This document shows, piece after piece, positions 48,814 through 59,753 of a DNA stretch of 64,000 nt (position 1 is the stretch's first letter; each line of letters begins with the position of its first letter). The position numbers and the translations under genes are program-made. This DNA is from Glossina fuscipes (lineage: Eukaryota; Arthropoda; Insecta; Diptera; Glossinidae): contig NW_023998464.1 of the NCBI RefSeq assembly GCF_014805625.2, positions 4,508,318-4,572,317 of the forward strand, read 5' to 3'. Under the pieces are notes generated by a model that saw only the letters and a program-made list of their open reading frames with translations, was not told where the DNA came from and made no database searches.

Positions 48814-49212
48814 TTATTTCTTGGCGCTTCGACCAATCTTCGCTTTAGCGGTACCACGCACCTTCTTCATTCTGTTTTTACGTTCTTTGCGCTGTTTACG
48901 AGTCTGTTTTTTAATTTCTAATAACCCATGCCGGGCCAAACGATATTTCGGTTCAAATTTCTTAGCGAAATCCAAAGTATCACAGATTAAGGCAAATCCA
49001 GTTGAGCGTCCGCCACCAAAATTGGTACGAAATCCGAAAACGAAGCAAACATCCGGCGTTACCTTATACATGGCTGCTAACTTTTCACGAATTTCAGTTG
49101 TGCTCACAGATGAAAGGCCCGAATAAATGACATCGCAGACTATTTGGTTGCGGCATAGCAGACAATTTATCATAAACTTTCTTGTACGTGTAGTGGCCGT
49201 GGTACCAGACAT
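48814..49212 (-). CDS. RpS24: Ribosomal protein eS24 (RpS24)
   Basis: Single-exon coding frame of 132 residues, the usual eS24 length. It has the family signature blocks 'RTRKFM', '[17 protein letters not shown]', '[18 protein letters not shown]', '[13 protein letters not shown]' and the basic tail '[20 protein letters not shown]'. The family is a component of the small cytosolic ribosomal subunit. On the minus strand, 'ttttattctttag' just before the ATG fits a splice acceptor, and gtaagaag about 100 bases upstream fits a donor, so a short 5' UTR intron is likely. That favours a native gene. However, several positions that are nearly invariant carry changes (see findings), so a retained retrocopy cannot be excluded. 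An AATAAA overlaps the stop codon. Confidence 0.85.
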   Translation of the reverse strand: MSGTTATTRTRKFMINCLLCRNQIVCDVIYSGLSSVSTTEIREKLAAMYKVTPDVCFVFGFRTNFGGGRSTGFALICDTLDFAKKFEPKYRLARHGLLEIKKQTRKQRKERKNRMKKVRGTAKAKIGRSAKK

Positions 49213-50249
49213 GATTATGCTCTCTAAAGAATAAAACGAAACAATTAAAATTGTTTATGCATCTTTCGTTCCCTCATATTAAGCACACATTGCCCATATA
49301 ACCTCTCTCTTCTTACTGTAGAGGTTTTAACAATAGAATTTGACAATTGCTGCAGGACTACTAAAACTCAAGCTCCACGTGTTTTATCCATAATTACCAC
49401 AGTTTATTTCAAATAGGTAATAGGGCCATTTCCTTTTTCTTGCTTCTAAATATTTTACATCATATTTGCCAAATCACAAATAAAGAAATAATTTGCGTTT
49501 ATTATTGAAAACGTCAATTTAGTCCACGTGGACGTTGCTGTTAATATAAATATTCAAAGTTTTCTATAGCAATAGGAAATATAGAACAGTAGAAGAAAAT
49601 AACGAAAAGATTGGCAAGCTTTTCCTTTTGTACATAAGTTTTATTTAAATACATGAGGTTTGAGCATAGGTCTTTCTCTTTTCTAATCGCACTTTAAATT
49701 ACTCTTTGCAGCTTTTTCTGTTGGCTTCGATCTATAAAAAAAGCTCTTCTGTTTGAAATCTACTGTTGAACCCATATTGAACCCATCATACTTATAAGGT
49801 ATTTTTCGGGTTAACGCAATCACAGAAGCTGGCGCCACGTCTTTAACAGCACAATTATTAAAGTTTTTCCTGGAACATTGTGTAAGTCTTCATCAAGGCA
49901 GCGTACAAAGTGAACAACTGTGAAACAACTTGACTTATCCAAAAAATCAATACAATAGGATCGTTGCAATGAATCCTCAAATTGACAAGGTTGTTGCAGC
50001 GCAATAGTTAAGACCCTGGGACGGTTTTCCACACCTCCCTAGAGGTACCGTGCCAATTGTTCTAAATGTCTGGCTCCCCAGTGGGCTCACATCATTATAA
50101 ACTTAACCTAAAACTATAATAACACAATATTTACAATAATAATAACGCATAATAATACGAAATAATACAAAACATTGCCTAATAAATAAAATCCCCGCTA
50201 AATATACATAATAATGATACATAACATACACACATAATCCATAAAAAAA
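49213..50249. other. Upstream region of RpS24 and AT-rich spacer
   Basis: The first 150 bases probably hold the RpS24 5' UTR intron and promoter. A 70-residue minus-strand frame at 49820-50032 has some coding-like composition but no recognisable family, and may belong to the decayed element at its right. From 50100 to 50280 the sequence is AT-rich and low in complexity. Confidence 0.45.
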
Positions 50250-51800
50250 AATATAAATAAATAAAAATTGCTGCTATGCCGGTGTGCTGATATCTGCAAA
50301 AGAAAGATATTGTGATTAATAAATTTTATATATAAAGACCACACTTACCATTGGCCTGCGGAAGTATCCCATGCAGAAGTGGCGGCGTATGTAAGAAGTA
50401 TCGCATTCTGCTGAAGCGATGAGTGGAGGTATATGCTTGGTTTTAATCTAAAATGAAATAGAAGTAAGTAAATAAATTATAAATAAGAATAAGTAAGGAT
50501 AAATGCAAACTTACCTTTGGCATGTAGCGAATCTTCGTCAATATGAGGGGGCGAGGCGGCGACCAGAGAGCTGGACTTGATTTTGCGGGCGGACTTCTTT
50601 ACTCTAAACCAAAAAGTTTGAACGCAAGTTGCAAATATACTAATTATTTCTATTATATTTGATTTACCGTTTATTTGTGATTCTCTAAGTCCGATTCTCT
50701 ATTGCATTCCGATTTCGTGGGCGTACCTTTCCTATCCTGAAATAGAAAACAAAATATAAGTATTTTATAAGAATTCATATAAAATTTTAATTACCTTTAC
50801 TTTGCTACATTTTCCGCCCGATGTTCTTTCAAAACGATGACACATTTTTCACAGTTTTTTGGACCTAGTTTACCCCCGTCAGTTGCAAATCGATTATGAA
50901 GCCTATCAGATTTGTTCGGTGCAGGAGCCTGCTTCCCTGAAGAAGGCAACCCGTGCTAGTATTGTTGCCTGCAGGCGCTTGCCGATGTTTTCTTCTGCTA
51001 TATGGTACATCATCACGAACTTGCAGGCGTTATGAAATACGTCATATATTTCAGGCTTTGCAAATCCGGGTTTTAGATATTGGTGGGTTTCGCTGGCCAA
51101 GTCATGCGGCATGCTTGGCAATGCAGTTGCTCGTGTATGTACTCGGCTAGCCCGTGAGTAGCCAAATGTAGTCCTCCTCATTGCTAGTTGGTTGGCCAGT
51201 GACTACATCGTCGAATATCACACCATCTACGCCGAATGGTAGAAAATCTTCTTCGGCCATATTTTCCGTCCAACAAGTTTACAAGATGGTAATCATCTGT
51301 GGTAGATCGTCCGCTTCCCCAAAAATTTTTTTGAAGTTCAATTAGGAGTTTGATAAGCTTCATTACGTTTATCGCTGATCTGGTCCTTTTTCTGGGCGTT
51401 GGCGCCATATTACAGAAGAACCATTCCATTATGTCTTGGCTTGTCCTATAGGACTGAATCGTTTCACCAGGGTACTCCTCAAGCAGCCCATCCATTAATT
51501 CCATATATCTGTTGATTGTTTGCGCGGTGTCGCCCGCTAGCAGGTCCGCCTCAAGGTGGTATTGAGGTGTTCTTTGACTGTTTCCAGCTCTGCTATTTGG
51601 GCCTGTCAATTGGTGCTGTTGATTTCGCTGTCATCGAAAACTGAACTAAATTTTGTCATGGGGGCGTAGAGTTCGTATGTCCGAACTTCTATGTTACTAG
51701 CGATGATTCCTCGCTCAATTCCCATATTTAACATTCCTGGCATAGCCGGCGTAAAAAATTGGGTTGATTCGCCTATACTTCTGCTTTTAAACAGAAGCAA
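50250..51800 (-). mobile_element. P-element-like DNA transposon relic with spliced 3' part
   Basis: The minus strand has overlapping protein-like frames in all three phases, higher in G+C than the surroundings, broken by several frameshifts. One carries 'YRTSQDIMEWFFCNM', which resembles the 'SQDhxExFF' signature of P-element/THAP9 transposases (family knowledge, from memory). The next frames have a 'HEQLHCQAC' and later a 'GPKNCEKCVIVLKEH' Cys-pair segment near the expected C-terminus. Downstream are four tiny GT-AG introns (50737-50794, 50604-50667, 50448-50514, 50294-50348). P elements are known to carry introns. No terminal inverted repeats were found. Stops and shifts mean it is probably not coding for an active enzyme. 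Confidence 0.5.
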
Positions 51801-51809
51801 ATTTCATAT

Positions 51810-52259
51810 TCCTTAAGAGCCGCTTATCAAATTGAATTTGATCAATAGGACTACTGATGACTTCGCATTGTCTTTTTAAAAAATTTGACCAATTCACAAG
51901 GCGAAGCTCTAATTCTATACAAAACAATGATATTTTGCTTTTGGTTTCTTATTAATGACTTCTTCGACATGCTGATAGACCTCCGTGTTACGGAGGTATA
52001 TAAAAATTTCTTTAAATAACTTACAAATTAAAGAAAAATGAAAAAACGACCTTACTTTTTTAAATTCAATTTATTAAATACATATTTTTTACATCTTTTT
52101 ACAATGACTTCAAATTATAAATAATAATTCCATATTATAACTAAATTAAATGTAAGTTTTAAATTAATAATAACTATAAAGTAAATGATATTGGCTGCGT
52201 CTTTTGTTTTTTGTGTTTCTTTTTTTTAATTTTTTTTTTCTTTTTTTATTAACTTTTAA
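51810..52259. other. AT-rich spacer between two mobile-element relics
   Basis: Low-complexity AT and poly-T sequence. No gene or clear terminal repeat of either neighbouring element could be found. Confidence 0.4.
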
Positions 52260-52905
52260 CCCAATCAATTAGCCCCAATAACTCACCACTCTTACTAGTA
52301 CCCAAAAAAAAAAACAGACAGACTTAAAGAATTGGCGAATAGTACTTGACTACAGAAAACTAAACGAGAAAATAATAAACGGCAAAACTCCCTTCACAAG
52401 ATTAGAAGACAATATTTCTCCACCTTGGACATGACAAACTCATTTCATCAAATAAAACTTAACAAAAACCCGCGACCTTTAACCGACTTTTCAACACCAA
52501 ACGGACATTATCAGTACACGAGACTTCCATTCGGACATAAAATTTCGCCCAACAGTTTTCAAGGAATGCTAACTAAAGCTTTATCAGGACTAGACACCGA
52601 AGCATTTTTATACATAGACGACATAATAATACACGGATGTAGCTTTGAGCATCACAACAGAAACCTAACGAAAGTACTAGAACGACTTAATAAATACAAC
52701 CTAAAAGTAAACCCACCCAAATGCAACTTTCTACAACCTAGAAGAACCTATTTACGACACCTAATAACACCCGAAGGCATAAAACCAGACCCCGCTAAGT
52801 ACGAAACAATAAAAAGCTACCCCCAACCCAAAAATACAGACGAAATAAGAAGATTCGTAGCATTTTGCAATTATTACAGAAACTTTATAAAAGAAAACTT
52901 CGTTA
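52260..52905 (+). mobile_element. Ty3/gypsy-type reverse transcriptase fragment
   Basis: Plus-strand frames match the reverse transcriptase palm of a 17.6/297-like Ty3/gypsy element: a frame-broken 'DYRKLNEKII' segment (about 52345-52380), a 'FHQI' block, 'LPFG', the catalytic YIDD at about 52613-52624, and an 'FCNYYRNFI' block. The upstream part has a deletion and frame change, and the frame runs into unrelated sequence after about 52905. No long terminal repeats, protease, RNase H or integrase are seen. It is an old truncated insertion. Confidence 0.8.
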
Positions 52906-53858
52906 TAATTAAAAATATTAAAGAATTAAAGATTAATAAGATTTTGAAGCTCAACCGCGTATCTTATTCCCTGCTAGCCGCCGATGACATGCCGTTGCCG
53001 TTGCCTTCTTCAAACATTGCACTGGAATTTGTAGGGATATCTTTTTTAATCATCTTGCGGTTGTGACGACTGCTTGTACTCAATTTGCGAAATATGGATT
53101 AGCGAATAAGAAATGGAATTATTCGGACAGACAAACAGGATATCATTGAGAGATTGCAAGATCCCACAGATATAGAAAGGGCTGTTCACTGTATCAGTTT
53201 TGAATAAGTGATCATTACATCTCGTGTAATTAAACATCAACATGTTAGTAGGGCAAATAATGTCACATCTGAGTCGGCAATTGATAAATTAAGGAACTTT
53301 ATTTATTTGTGGAAATAAAGGGTATAAATGAAACGAAAAAGAAATGATTGTAAAGCGAATAAGACAGATTTACTGTCTGACACTGTAAGGATTTTTTCTT
53401 GAGGATGAGTACTCGAAAATTTTTTCCCCAAAAATATCACGATTTATGCTTACTTTTGTTTTCTGTGTTTTTGTAGATTTATTATTAAATTTACGTAAAG
53501 TATCGGTAAGTAAACTAAAATTAAACTAATGCAAGTGCATTATATCGTGTTTGTAAATGCATTTAACTATACAATAAAAATATTCCAAAAAAAATTTACG
53601 GTTTAGACGACGACATTCCTTTTATTTTACTATCAAATAAAGAGTGAAACCACATGCCTTGGCTAGCGATCGTGTACGGAACGAAATTCTTTCGCTTCGC
53701 AATTTGGAAACATCTATTTTCAACGATTCTTTTTAAGTTTTATTGCTAAACACGATAAGAAAAGATAGAAAGCGAAATGAAAAAAAAAATAGAAAGGACA
53801 ATTAGAGATAAGTTATAATAAAACCACTATTTTATTTACAAACAAATTATGAATAGAA
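52906..53858. other. Spacer, nothing recognised
   Basis: Unique-looking sequence after the gypsy fragment. No supported coding frame, RNA gene or repeat before the minisatellite. Confidence 0.4.
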
Positions 53859-54088
53859 TTATAACAAACTATAATTTACAAATAAATTAAACATAAATTA
53901 AATAAAATTATAACAAATTATAATTTATAAATGAATTAAACATAAATTAAATAAAATTATAACAAAATAAAAATTAATAAATAAATTAAATATACATTAA
54001 ATAAAATTATAACAAATTATAATTTACAAACAAATTAAATACAAATTAAATAGAATTATAACAAATTATAATTTATAAATAAATTAAA
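53859..54088. repeat. Minisatellite, about 49 bp x 5 copies
   Basis: Five AT-rich units each begin 'ttataacaaa', at 53859, 53908, 53957, 54007 and 54056. Four are 49-50 bases and the last is cut short. Units differ at a few positions, so the array is not a recent perfect expansion. Confidence 0.85.
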
Positions 54089-54266
54089 GAAGACTTCTGT
54101 TAAGAGAAGAGCCATAGGAAAGTTGCGGTGAATAAGAGAGACAACTTGGGAAATTTCTCTCGTGCAGCTTTTGAGCGGCGAAACAAAGAAACAAAATAAA
54201 ATGATTACAAATATAGCAAGTCACAAATAATACAGCGATCAAATTTTTTTTCAACAAGCTGCCCAA

Positions 54267-54482
54267 TTATAAACAATCATCCAAACAGTCATCCTTAGGG
54301 GCACGATAAATCTCATTATCGCTTCGTATGGTTTGAACAACATCTCCGTAATATGGTATAATATAATAAGAGCAATCTGCGAGTCGTACAATTTGTAAGC
54401 GAACCAAAATAATATCAACTAATTGGCCAATAACGAAACAGCCCAATATGCTGACTTTTAACAAACCATTGTCAAATGTCAT
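54267..54482 (-). CDS. Small candidate membrane protein, unrecognised
   Basis: A frame of 71 residues with an ATG in acceptable context (tcaaaATGa). It has one hydrophobic stretch ('LLKVSILGCFVIGQLVDIIL') followed by a polar tail containing 'GDVVQTIRSDNEIYRAPKDD'. The composition is more protein-like than most chance frames here, but there is no family match that I know. It lies immediately to the right of the minisatellite. Confidence 0.3.
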   Translation of the reverse strand: MTFDNGLLKVSILGCFVIGQLVDIILVRLQIVRLADCSYYIIPYYGDVVQTIRSDNEIYRAPKDDCLDDCL

Positions 54483-55923
54483 TTTGAAGATGAAAATCGA
54501 TTCAGCTTGAACGCAAATATGGTCTTACAAGCGCTTTTTTTTTCATTTCTGTCAATTAGTTGTCTATTTTTCGCTTGCATCGTGAATCAATTGAGAATTG
54601 ATATGAAAAGGAATCTTAAGACAAAATCAGAACTTTTTTATATAACAATTATATCCAAAGGCAGGTCTTATATGCTTATGTATGTACGTTCTCTCCATAT
54701 ATTCCAATCCAAAGGCGATGTCAAATATAAAAAAAATTTGTTTTAGAATTTTCTCTTAACATATTTCAAAACAATAACTAAATTTGTTTATATGTAATAA
54801 GTAAAAAAACATGAATCGTATATGCAAGTAATCTAAAAAATATTGCACTTTTATTAACAATCTAAATGTTTCATTCATTTCATTCGTTCAATTTCTATTT
54901 ATACGAAATGTAATATCGAACTGATTAGGGTATACTCTCTGTGTAGATGATGCAAAAAGTTCAATATATATGCTGTTGATTTCATTGTTCGTTCAGTTAA
55001 ATAGCTTTTCCCATTATTGCGAGACAAGCAAACAGAAAAGACTTAAGCAAAAAAGTGATCAGATAATGATTTTCAATATTACCATCAAATATAAAAAAAA
55101 ATTGGTTTAAGAATTTTTGCGGAAGCGTTGGAAATAGGCTGCGGTTAGCTGTTTTTTTTTTTTTTTTTTTTGTAAGTGTCACACAAATCTATCACGAGTT
55201 TTCGTCAAGCAAGCGAAAGAAGTAAAGAACAAGAAGGAAAGTATTTTTGGAAATCACACGTTGAGCACAATCAATGCCGATTTACTCCAAGCTGATCATC
55301 CTTGCTACTAAGGATTGCAGAATAGACACGCCCCTATCCTTTATTATTATTATTATTATTTTCATTATATTAAATAGAAGGTGTAAAAAAGAATAAAAGA
55401 ATAAAAACTTTAAATGATAAATACTTTTAAAAATTGTTAATTTTCATTTCTTTTATTAGTAAGAATTCTATAGTGAAATTGGATTGCCGAGCGATAGTTA
55501 GGTTTCATTATAAAAGATTTAATTTCCAAATAAAATAAAAAATCTGTGACTATTGCATTTGCAACCACGAGCAGAAAAGCTCTCCGCATAATTTAAAAAA
55601 GAAATGGCTAATCCAACAACAAAAATGACAAAGTATGTACAAGTATGCTTGTATTCACTTGTATATACAATTGATATATATCGCCAATAACGATTGCAAA
55701 TGTGTGCAAAAGCAATCAAAAGCAATGGCTAATATAACAACAACAAGTAAATACAACTATATGTATATGGCGGCGTAGGTATTTGTTGTTATATGCCGCT
55801 AATTTTTTATGACTTATGTGGCGGATTATCTAGAAATGTCTGCAATCTATTGTTCTAGAAATGTATGCAAAAAAAATTGGAAACTAACGGTCAAAATCGA
55901 AATAATATAAAATAAACCAGTAA

Positions 55924-56160
55924 TTGGATGAAATGATCACCAGCTATAAAGGTTTTTCTTGTTTTCTTTTGTTTTTATTGCAATCATGTTTATCACATGA
56001 TGATCTGGGAATATTACCGGAAGGATTACATAGTAAAGAAATTCACTGGGAGAATGCTTGCCACAGACGATATAAAGAGAGACAGACTGACCAAGAACAT
56101 GTTGATGAGGAATTTTATATTGAAGATCTTTCAATGGATTTATATACAACTATGGACTAA
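55924..56160 (+). CDS. Candidate small secreted protein, unrecognised
   Basis: A 78-residue frame with two ATGs close together. The second (55933) would give a signal-peptide-like start ('MITSYKGFSCFLLFLLQSCL'), with plausible cleavage near 'CLS-HDD'. The mature part is acidic and charged ('ENACHRRYKERQTDQ', then 'EEFYIEDLSMDLYTTMD') with one cysteine. Codon use looks genuine. Related secreted peptides are not recognised, and no splice sites are needed. Confidence 0.4.
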   Translation: MDEMITSYKGFSCFLLFLLQSCLSHDDLGILPEGLHSKEIHWENACHRRYKERQTDQEHVDEEFYIEDLSMDLYTTMD

Positions 56161-56169
56161 GATAAATTG

Positions 56170-57370
56170 GTAAATAATTATTATTAATTATTATTATTTT
56201 CTTTTGCATTTTGCCATTATAAAGACAAGTCTTATATTTTATGCAGAAATGTATTTTAGCAACACATTCTTGTTTTTCTGCACATGTTGTAGGCCATTAA
56301 TGAAATAGAACCAAAAATGAAATGATGTATTACTTGTTAGCAAACAAAGGCTTTATGCTTTTGTAAGTACATTATTTTTTTTATATAAGATGGAATGTGA
56401 TTTTGAAAATTAAATACAATAATAATCCAAAATATTCAAAATTAATGAAAAACGCACTCACCAGTCAATGTATAAATAATAATAGATCAAACTTTTTCCT
56501 AAACTTAAATTTAACTTTTTAAGTTTTCCAAAATGTAATTAATAATGTTTAAAACACTTTAATGTATAAATAATAATAGATCAAACTTTTAACTAAACTT
56601 AACTTTTTAATCATGCAAATTGTTGGCTTTAGTAAGGGATGGGATATATCAACCTTATGCAATCGTAATGTCTTGAGTTACTTAAGCTTGTTTGTGGGAA
56701 ATATTGACAGTGTATTCTGTAATACGTATATGGACTTGGCACAGTCTTCGATGGGCATTTACGGTTTTTGCAAATGGAACGGCAAGATTAGATATAAAAA
56801 GAAAACATTTATATGTAAAAAGTTACATATTACGGTACAAGAAGACTCCTACACGAGAAGTCAGTTTACTTAGGCAATAACTTAAATATGATTAAAAAAC
56901 ACATTAAAACAACTTTAAGCGTTGCAGTCAGACAAGGCCGACTTTCCAATGCCATGCCTTATAAAGTGCCAAAGCTGCTTATTCTTGATGAGAACTTCTA
57001 TATGAGAGAGAGCTGAAAACGCGACCCAAGGTGACCCGAAACTAATTATTCTTCATTTATTTTCGTCATAAATTAATAAAAAATTAGACCTTGTTCCCAT
57101 TCAAAGGCTTAATCGTTATGAGAACTCTTATACGGGAAGGTTTCCGAAAATTAAGTCTATGTTGGCCAAACTTCATATGATAAACTTCTACGTTAAATTA
57201 TTATCCCATCACAAACTACTAGCAAATACTATTAGCATTTTCAATATCTGCATTTATTAGTCAATTTCTCATCTTTTATTTCATTGATTTCTCATTTATC
57301 AATTTATAAATAATTATTTGGTTGCGGCCCGGGTTGTTTTCGATTTATAAACAACATTTTTAACCGATAC
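56170..57370. other. Intergenic, AT-rich, no supported gene
   Basis: Contains the direct repeat at 56466 and an 86-residue frame at 56613-56873 that mentions several Trp/Cys residues but matches nothing known to me. No strong feature. Confidence 0.4.
56466..56610. repeat. Direct repeat, period about 95 bp
   Basis: The string 'aatgtataaataataataga' followed by 'tcaaacttttt' occurs at 56467 and 56562, each followed by a similar 'taaactt..aacttttta' segment. It is a short imperfect duplication in AT-rich DNA. Confidence 0.7.
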
Positions 57371-57419
57371 TGGATGTATGGAACAATTTCGTGGTGTAGG
57401 AAATCTTAGCTCAATGGAA

Positions 57420-57690
57420 CAAATGATTTTGTAAAACAAATTTAGATCCTCAAGCTATAAAATCAAGTGTAGCCGATGGCTGCATGAAAAAACAGAAGGG
57501 CAATAATAGCATTGAAGTTCGTCTGCGACTCAGTCCGATTGAAGTGGACGCAGCAAGTAAGCATAGTATTCATAAGGGAAATAGAAAACCACCTTTAAAT
57601 AATTATGAGAGCGAAGACCATACTAAATTATTAGCTAATTTGCATCCTCCATTGCTCTTCTGTCATCAACATTTTTTTAAACAAAATAAT
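57420..57690 (+). pseudogene. Coding-like fragment, frame-shifted, unrecognised
   Basis: A frame from about 57432 reads 'NLDPQAIKSSVADGCMKKQK' and on to 'EVRLRLSPIEVDAASKHSIH' and 'NNYESEDHTKLL'. A short frame just before it (from 57378, 'MEQFRGVGNLSSMEQMI') would line up with it after one base change in phase. This has the look of a gene fragment, but I cannot name the family. Downstream it turns into AT-rich non-coding sequence. Confidence 0.3.
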
Positions 57691-57812
57691 TATCTTATAA
57701 TTTTATTGCTTTATGTTTTAAGAAAATACATTAACTTTTATAAAAAAATTAAAAAAGTAGCCTTATCTTTATTTATTAATGTTAAAAGGTGAATATTGAG
57801 GCCAAAAGTAAC

Positions 57813-58046
57813 TTAGTTATCTTGGTTGTTAACTGTCCCCTCGGCTAGTGTTGGTAGATCAGACAACATTGCCGGCAAATCACAACCGAAGTAGGCATCA
57901 TTATCAATGCAGTATTTTATAACCGTGCGCCAACGAGAATCCAAAAGGAGTAGGTAGGGGTTGACGTATATTATAAGAAGGTAACGAGGTCGAGAGAGCA
58001 AGTGTTCGGTAGACTGGCATTCCCAGCGAAGTGTTTCACGTTTCAC
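57813..58046 (-). pseudogene. SDE3/MOV10/Armitage-type RNA helicase C-terminal fragment
   Basis: The minus-strand frame contains 'LSRPRYLLIIYVNPYLLLLD' then 'SRWRTVIKYCIDNDAYFGCD'. This resembles the last conserved part of SF1 helicases of the MOV10/Armitage group, where a 'tRak.LLIivGNP.lL..D..W..l..yc..n.aY.Gc' pattern is typical (family knowledge). The preceding motif VI region is disrupted, the G of 'VGN' is Y-V here, and no other helicase motifs are seen nearby, so it is a stranded exon or retrocopy remnant. It ends with a stop at 57813. Confidence 0.5.
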
Positions 58047-58049
58047 TTT

Positions 58050-59740
58050 GGTACACTCTGTTATTCTGAATAAATTGATATGTGTATATAAATTGTTTCA
58101 ATTGTTTTTTCTTCTTTTTACTTTACTATAAGGAGAACACTTGACTTACCCCATTTTATTTCCGTCCCCAAAGCCGTTACTAATAAATACACTCTAGAGA
58201 AATAAAAGTAATGTGAGGTCTGCTGCATAATAAGCATGTTAGTAAAAGTATAGTAAATATTTTTCTAAATATTTTCGTCAAAATGGTAAGGGGACAAAAT
58301 TATGCGGCCAGGATAATAATTCATTATTAACTTCTTAACTTTTACGTCGCTACGGAGAAGATGTTATTTAAAACAACAACAACAGAAATGGTCCACTTTG
58401 TTCATATTCCCCTCCCTGAGAAAATGAGCCATATCCTGTCCGTACTTACTCCACATCCGGAAGAAAAGAAAAAGAAGAAAATACAAGACCATAAATAGAT
58501 AAAAATCGTTATAAACATTCATCAAAGCCTCGATGGTGAAAACGGATCCTGAACACTTACGGATATGCCTTCGGAAAAAACTAAAGAGAGCGAAGGTACA
58601 TATGGAAAACTGGCCTATAATGTGACTTGTTAGAAAAAGACATATGTATATTTCCCTGATCGCGTTCCTTTTTCTGCATGCTGTCCGTGGATGTCGCTTG
58701 AGCGTAGACTAAATAAAAAAAAATTCATCTGATTTGCAATTCTTGAAGTTTGCAAATCCGTTTGAGCATTATGGTAGAGACTGGAGAAAGGAAATGGGTT
58801 ATTTAACGGTGCATCCTACAGCTCTTATCAGAATCGATTAATTTTCGCTAAATTGTCTTTGCTTCAAATACTGGTCCATTAATTTCAATGAGTAAAATTT
58901 TGTTACGGAGTTCCAAATTAAAAAAACTCCGAAAAAAAATATATGTACATATACAAAAGTTTCCTAAAATATTTTGACATTTCTGATATATCTTTTTCGA
59001 TAACTTTTATTATTATTTTTATACAAATTATTTAGATCATATACGCTTATTCTCTAAAGTGCCGCAAATACATGTCCAATTATAGAGAAGTGTAAACAAA
59101 CTTATACGCTTACTCTCGCATGGTTGCTCAAATGCAATTAATTGTCATTAGCAGGCGATATATTTACAAATTGAAGCTTTCCATCATAATTTTTGACTCT
59201 ACGCGAACTCCATTTGATTAAGTGTACAAATCTGTACTTGATATTAATGGTGAGCTTAACGGGAGTTTTATGGTCTTATTTACAGTGGATTATGTTCAAA
59301 GATAAAACGTGTACGGAAGCCCCTTTCACGGTGGCTAAAACAAAATCGGCCGAACGAAAGTGCAAACTGACGAACGTTAATTTATGGAATGAACGTAAAC
59401 TTTGACTAATCCAAAACTTGTTTATTATCAGTGCACTATTTACCTGGTTTTTAATAAAAACAAGTTAATTTTTCATCCCTAAAATTTCTTGTTTAGAGGG
59501 CTGGTTAAACTCTTTTGAAAATTTCGAAGTCATGAATGCAAAGCAGTTTAAATCCTTGGTTGATTATTAATAAACACACAAATTAATGTCAAGGGGATTA
59601 TTTCAGCGACTATTCACAAATTAATTAACTTATTAATGACGTATCCCAATATATGAGGTGAGTGTGTAAAATAAGCTTCAAGTGATGGTAGACGAAGTTC
59701 ATTTTGATTACTTAATTTAAAGATACCATCAAAAATGTTC
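58050..59740. other. Intergenic with dispersed repeat, no supported gene
   Basis: The 'tacgcttactctc' repeat lies at 59030-59130. A frame at 59193-59405 ('TLRELHLIKCTNLYLILMV', then 'ERKCKLTNVNLWNERKL') is coding-like over its last 40 residues but unrecognised. Otherwise AT-rich spacer. Confidence 0.35.
59030..59130 (+). repeat. Dispersed repeat with 'tacgcttactctc' motif, second copy
   Basis: Contains 'tgtaaacaaacttatacgct' then 'tactctcgcatggttgc', matching 48040-48165 at about 31 of 33 positions in the core. A further 'atacgcttattctc' lies at about 59040. Confidence 0.4.
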
Positions 59741-59753
59741 AGTTTAGTTAAAA

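Noticed and set aside
48821..49126. 101-residue plus-strand frame
   Set aside because: Antisense shadow of RpS24.
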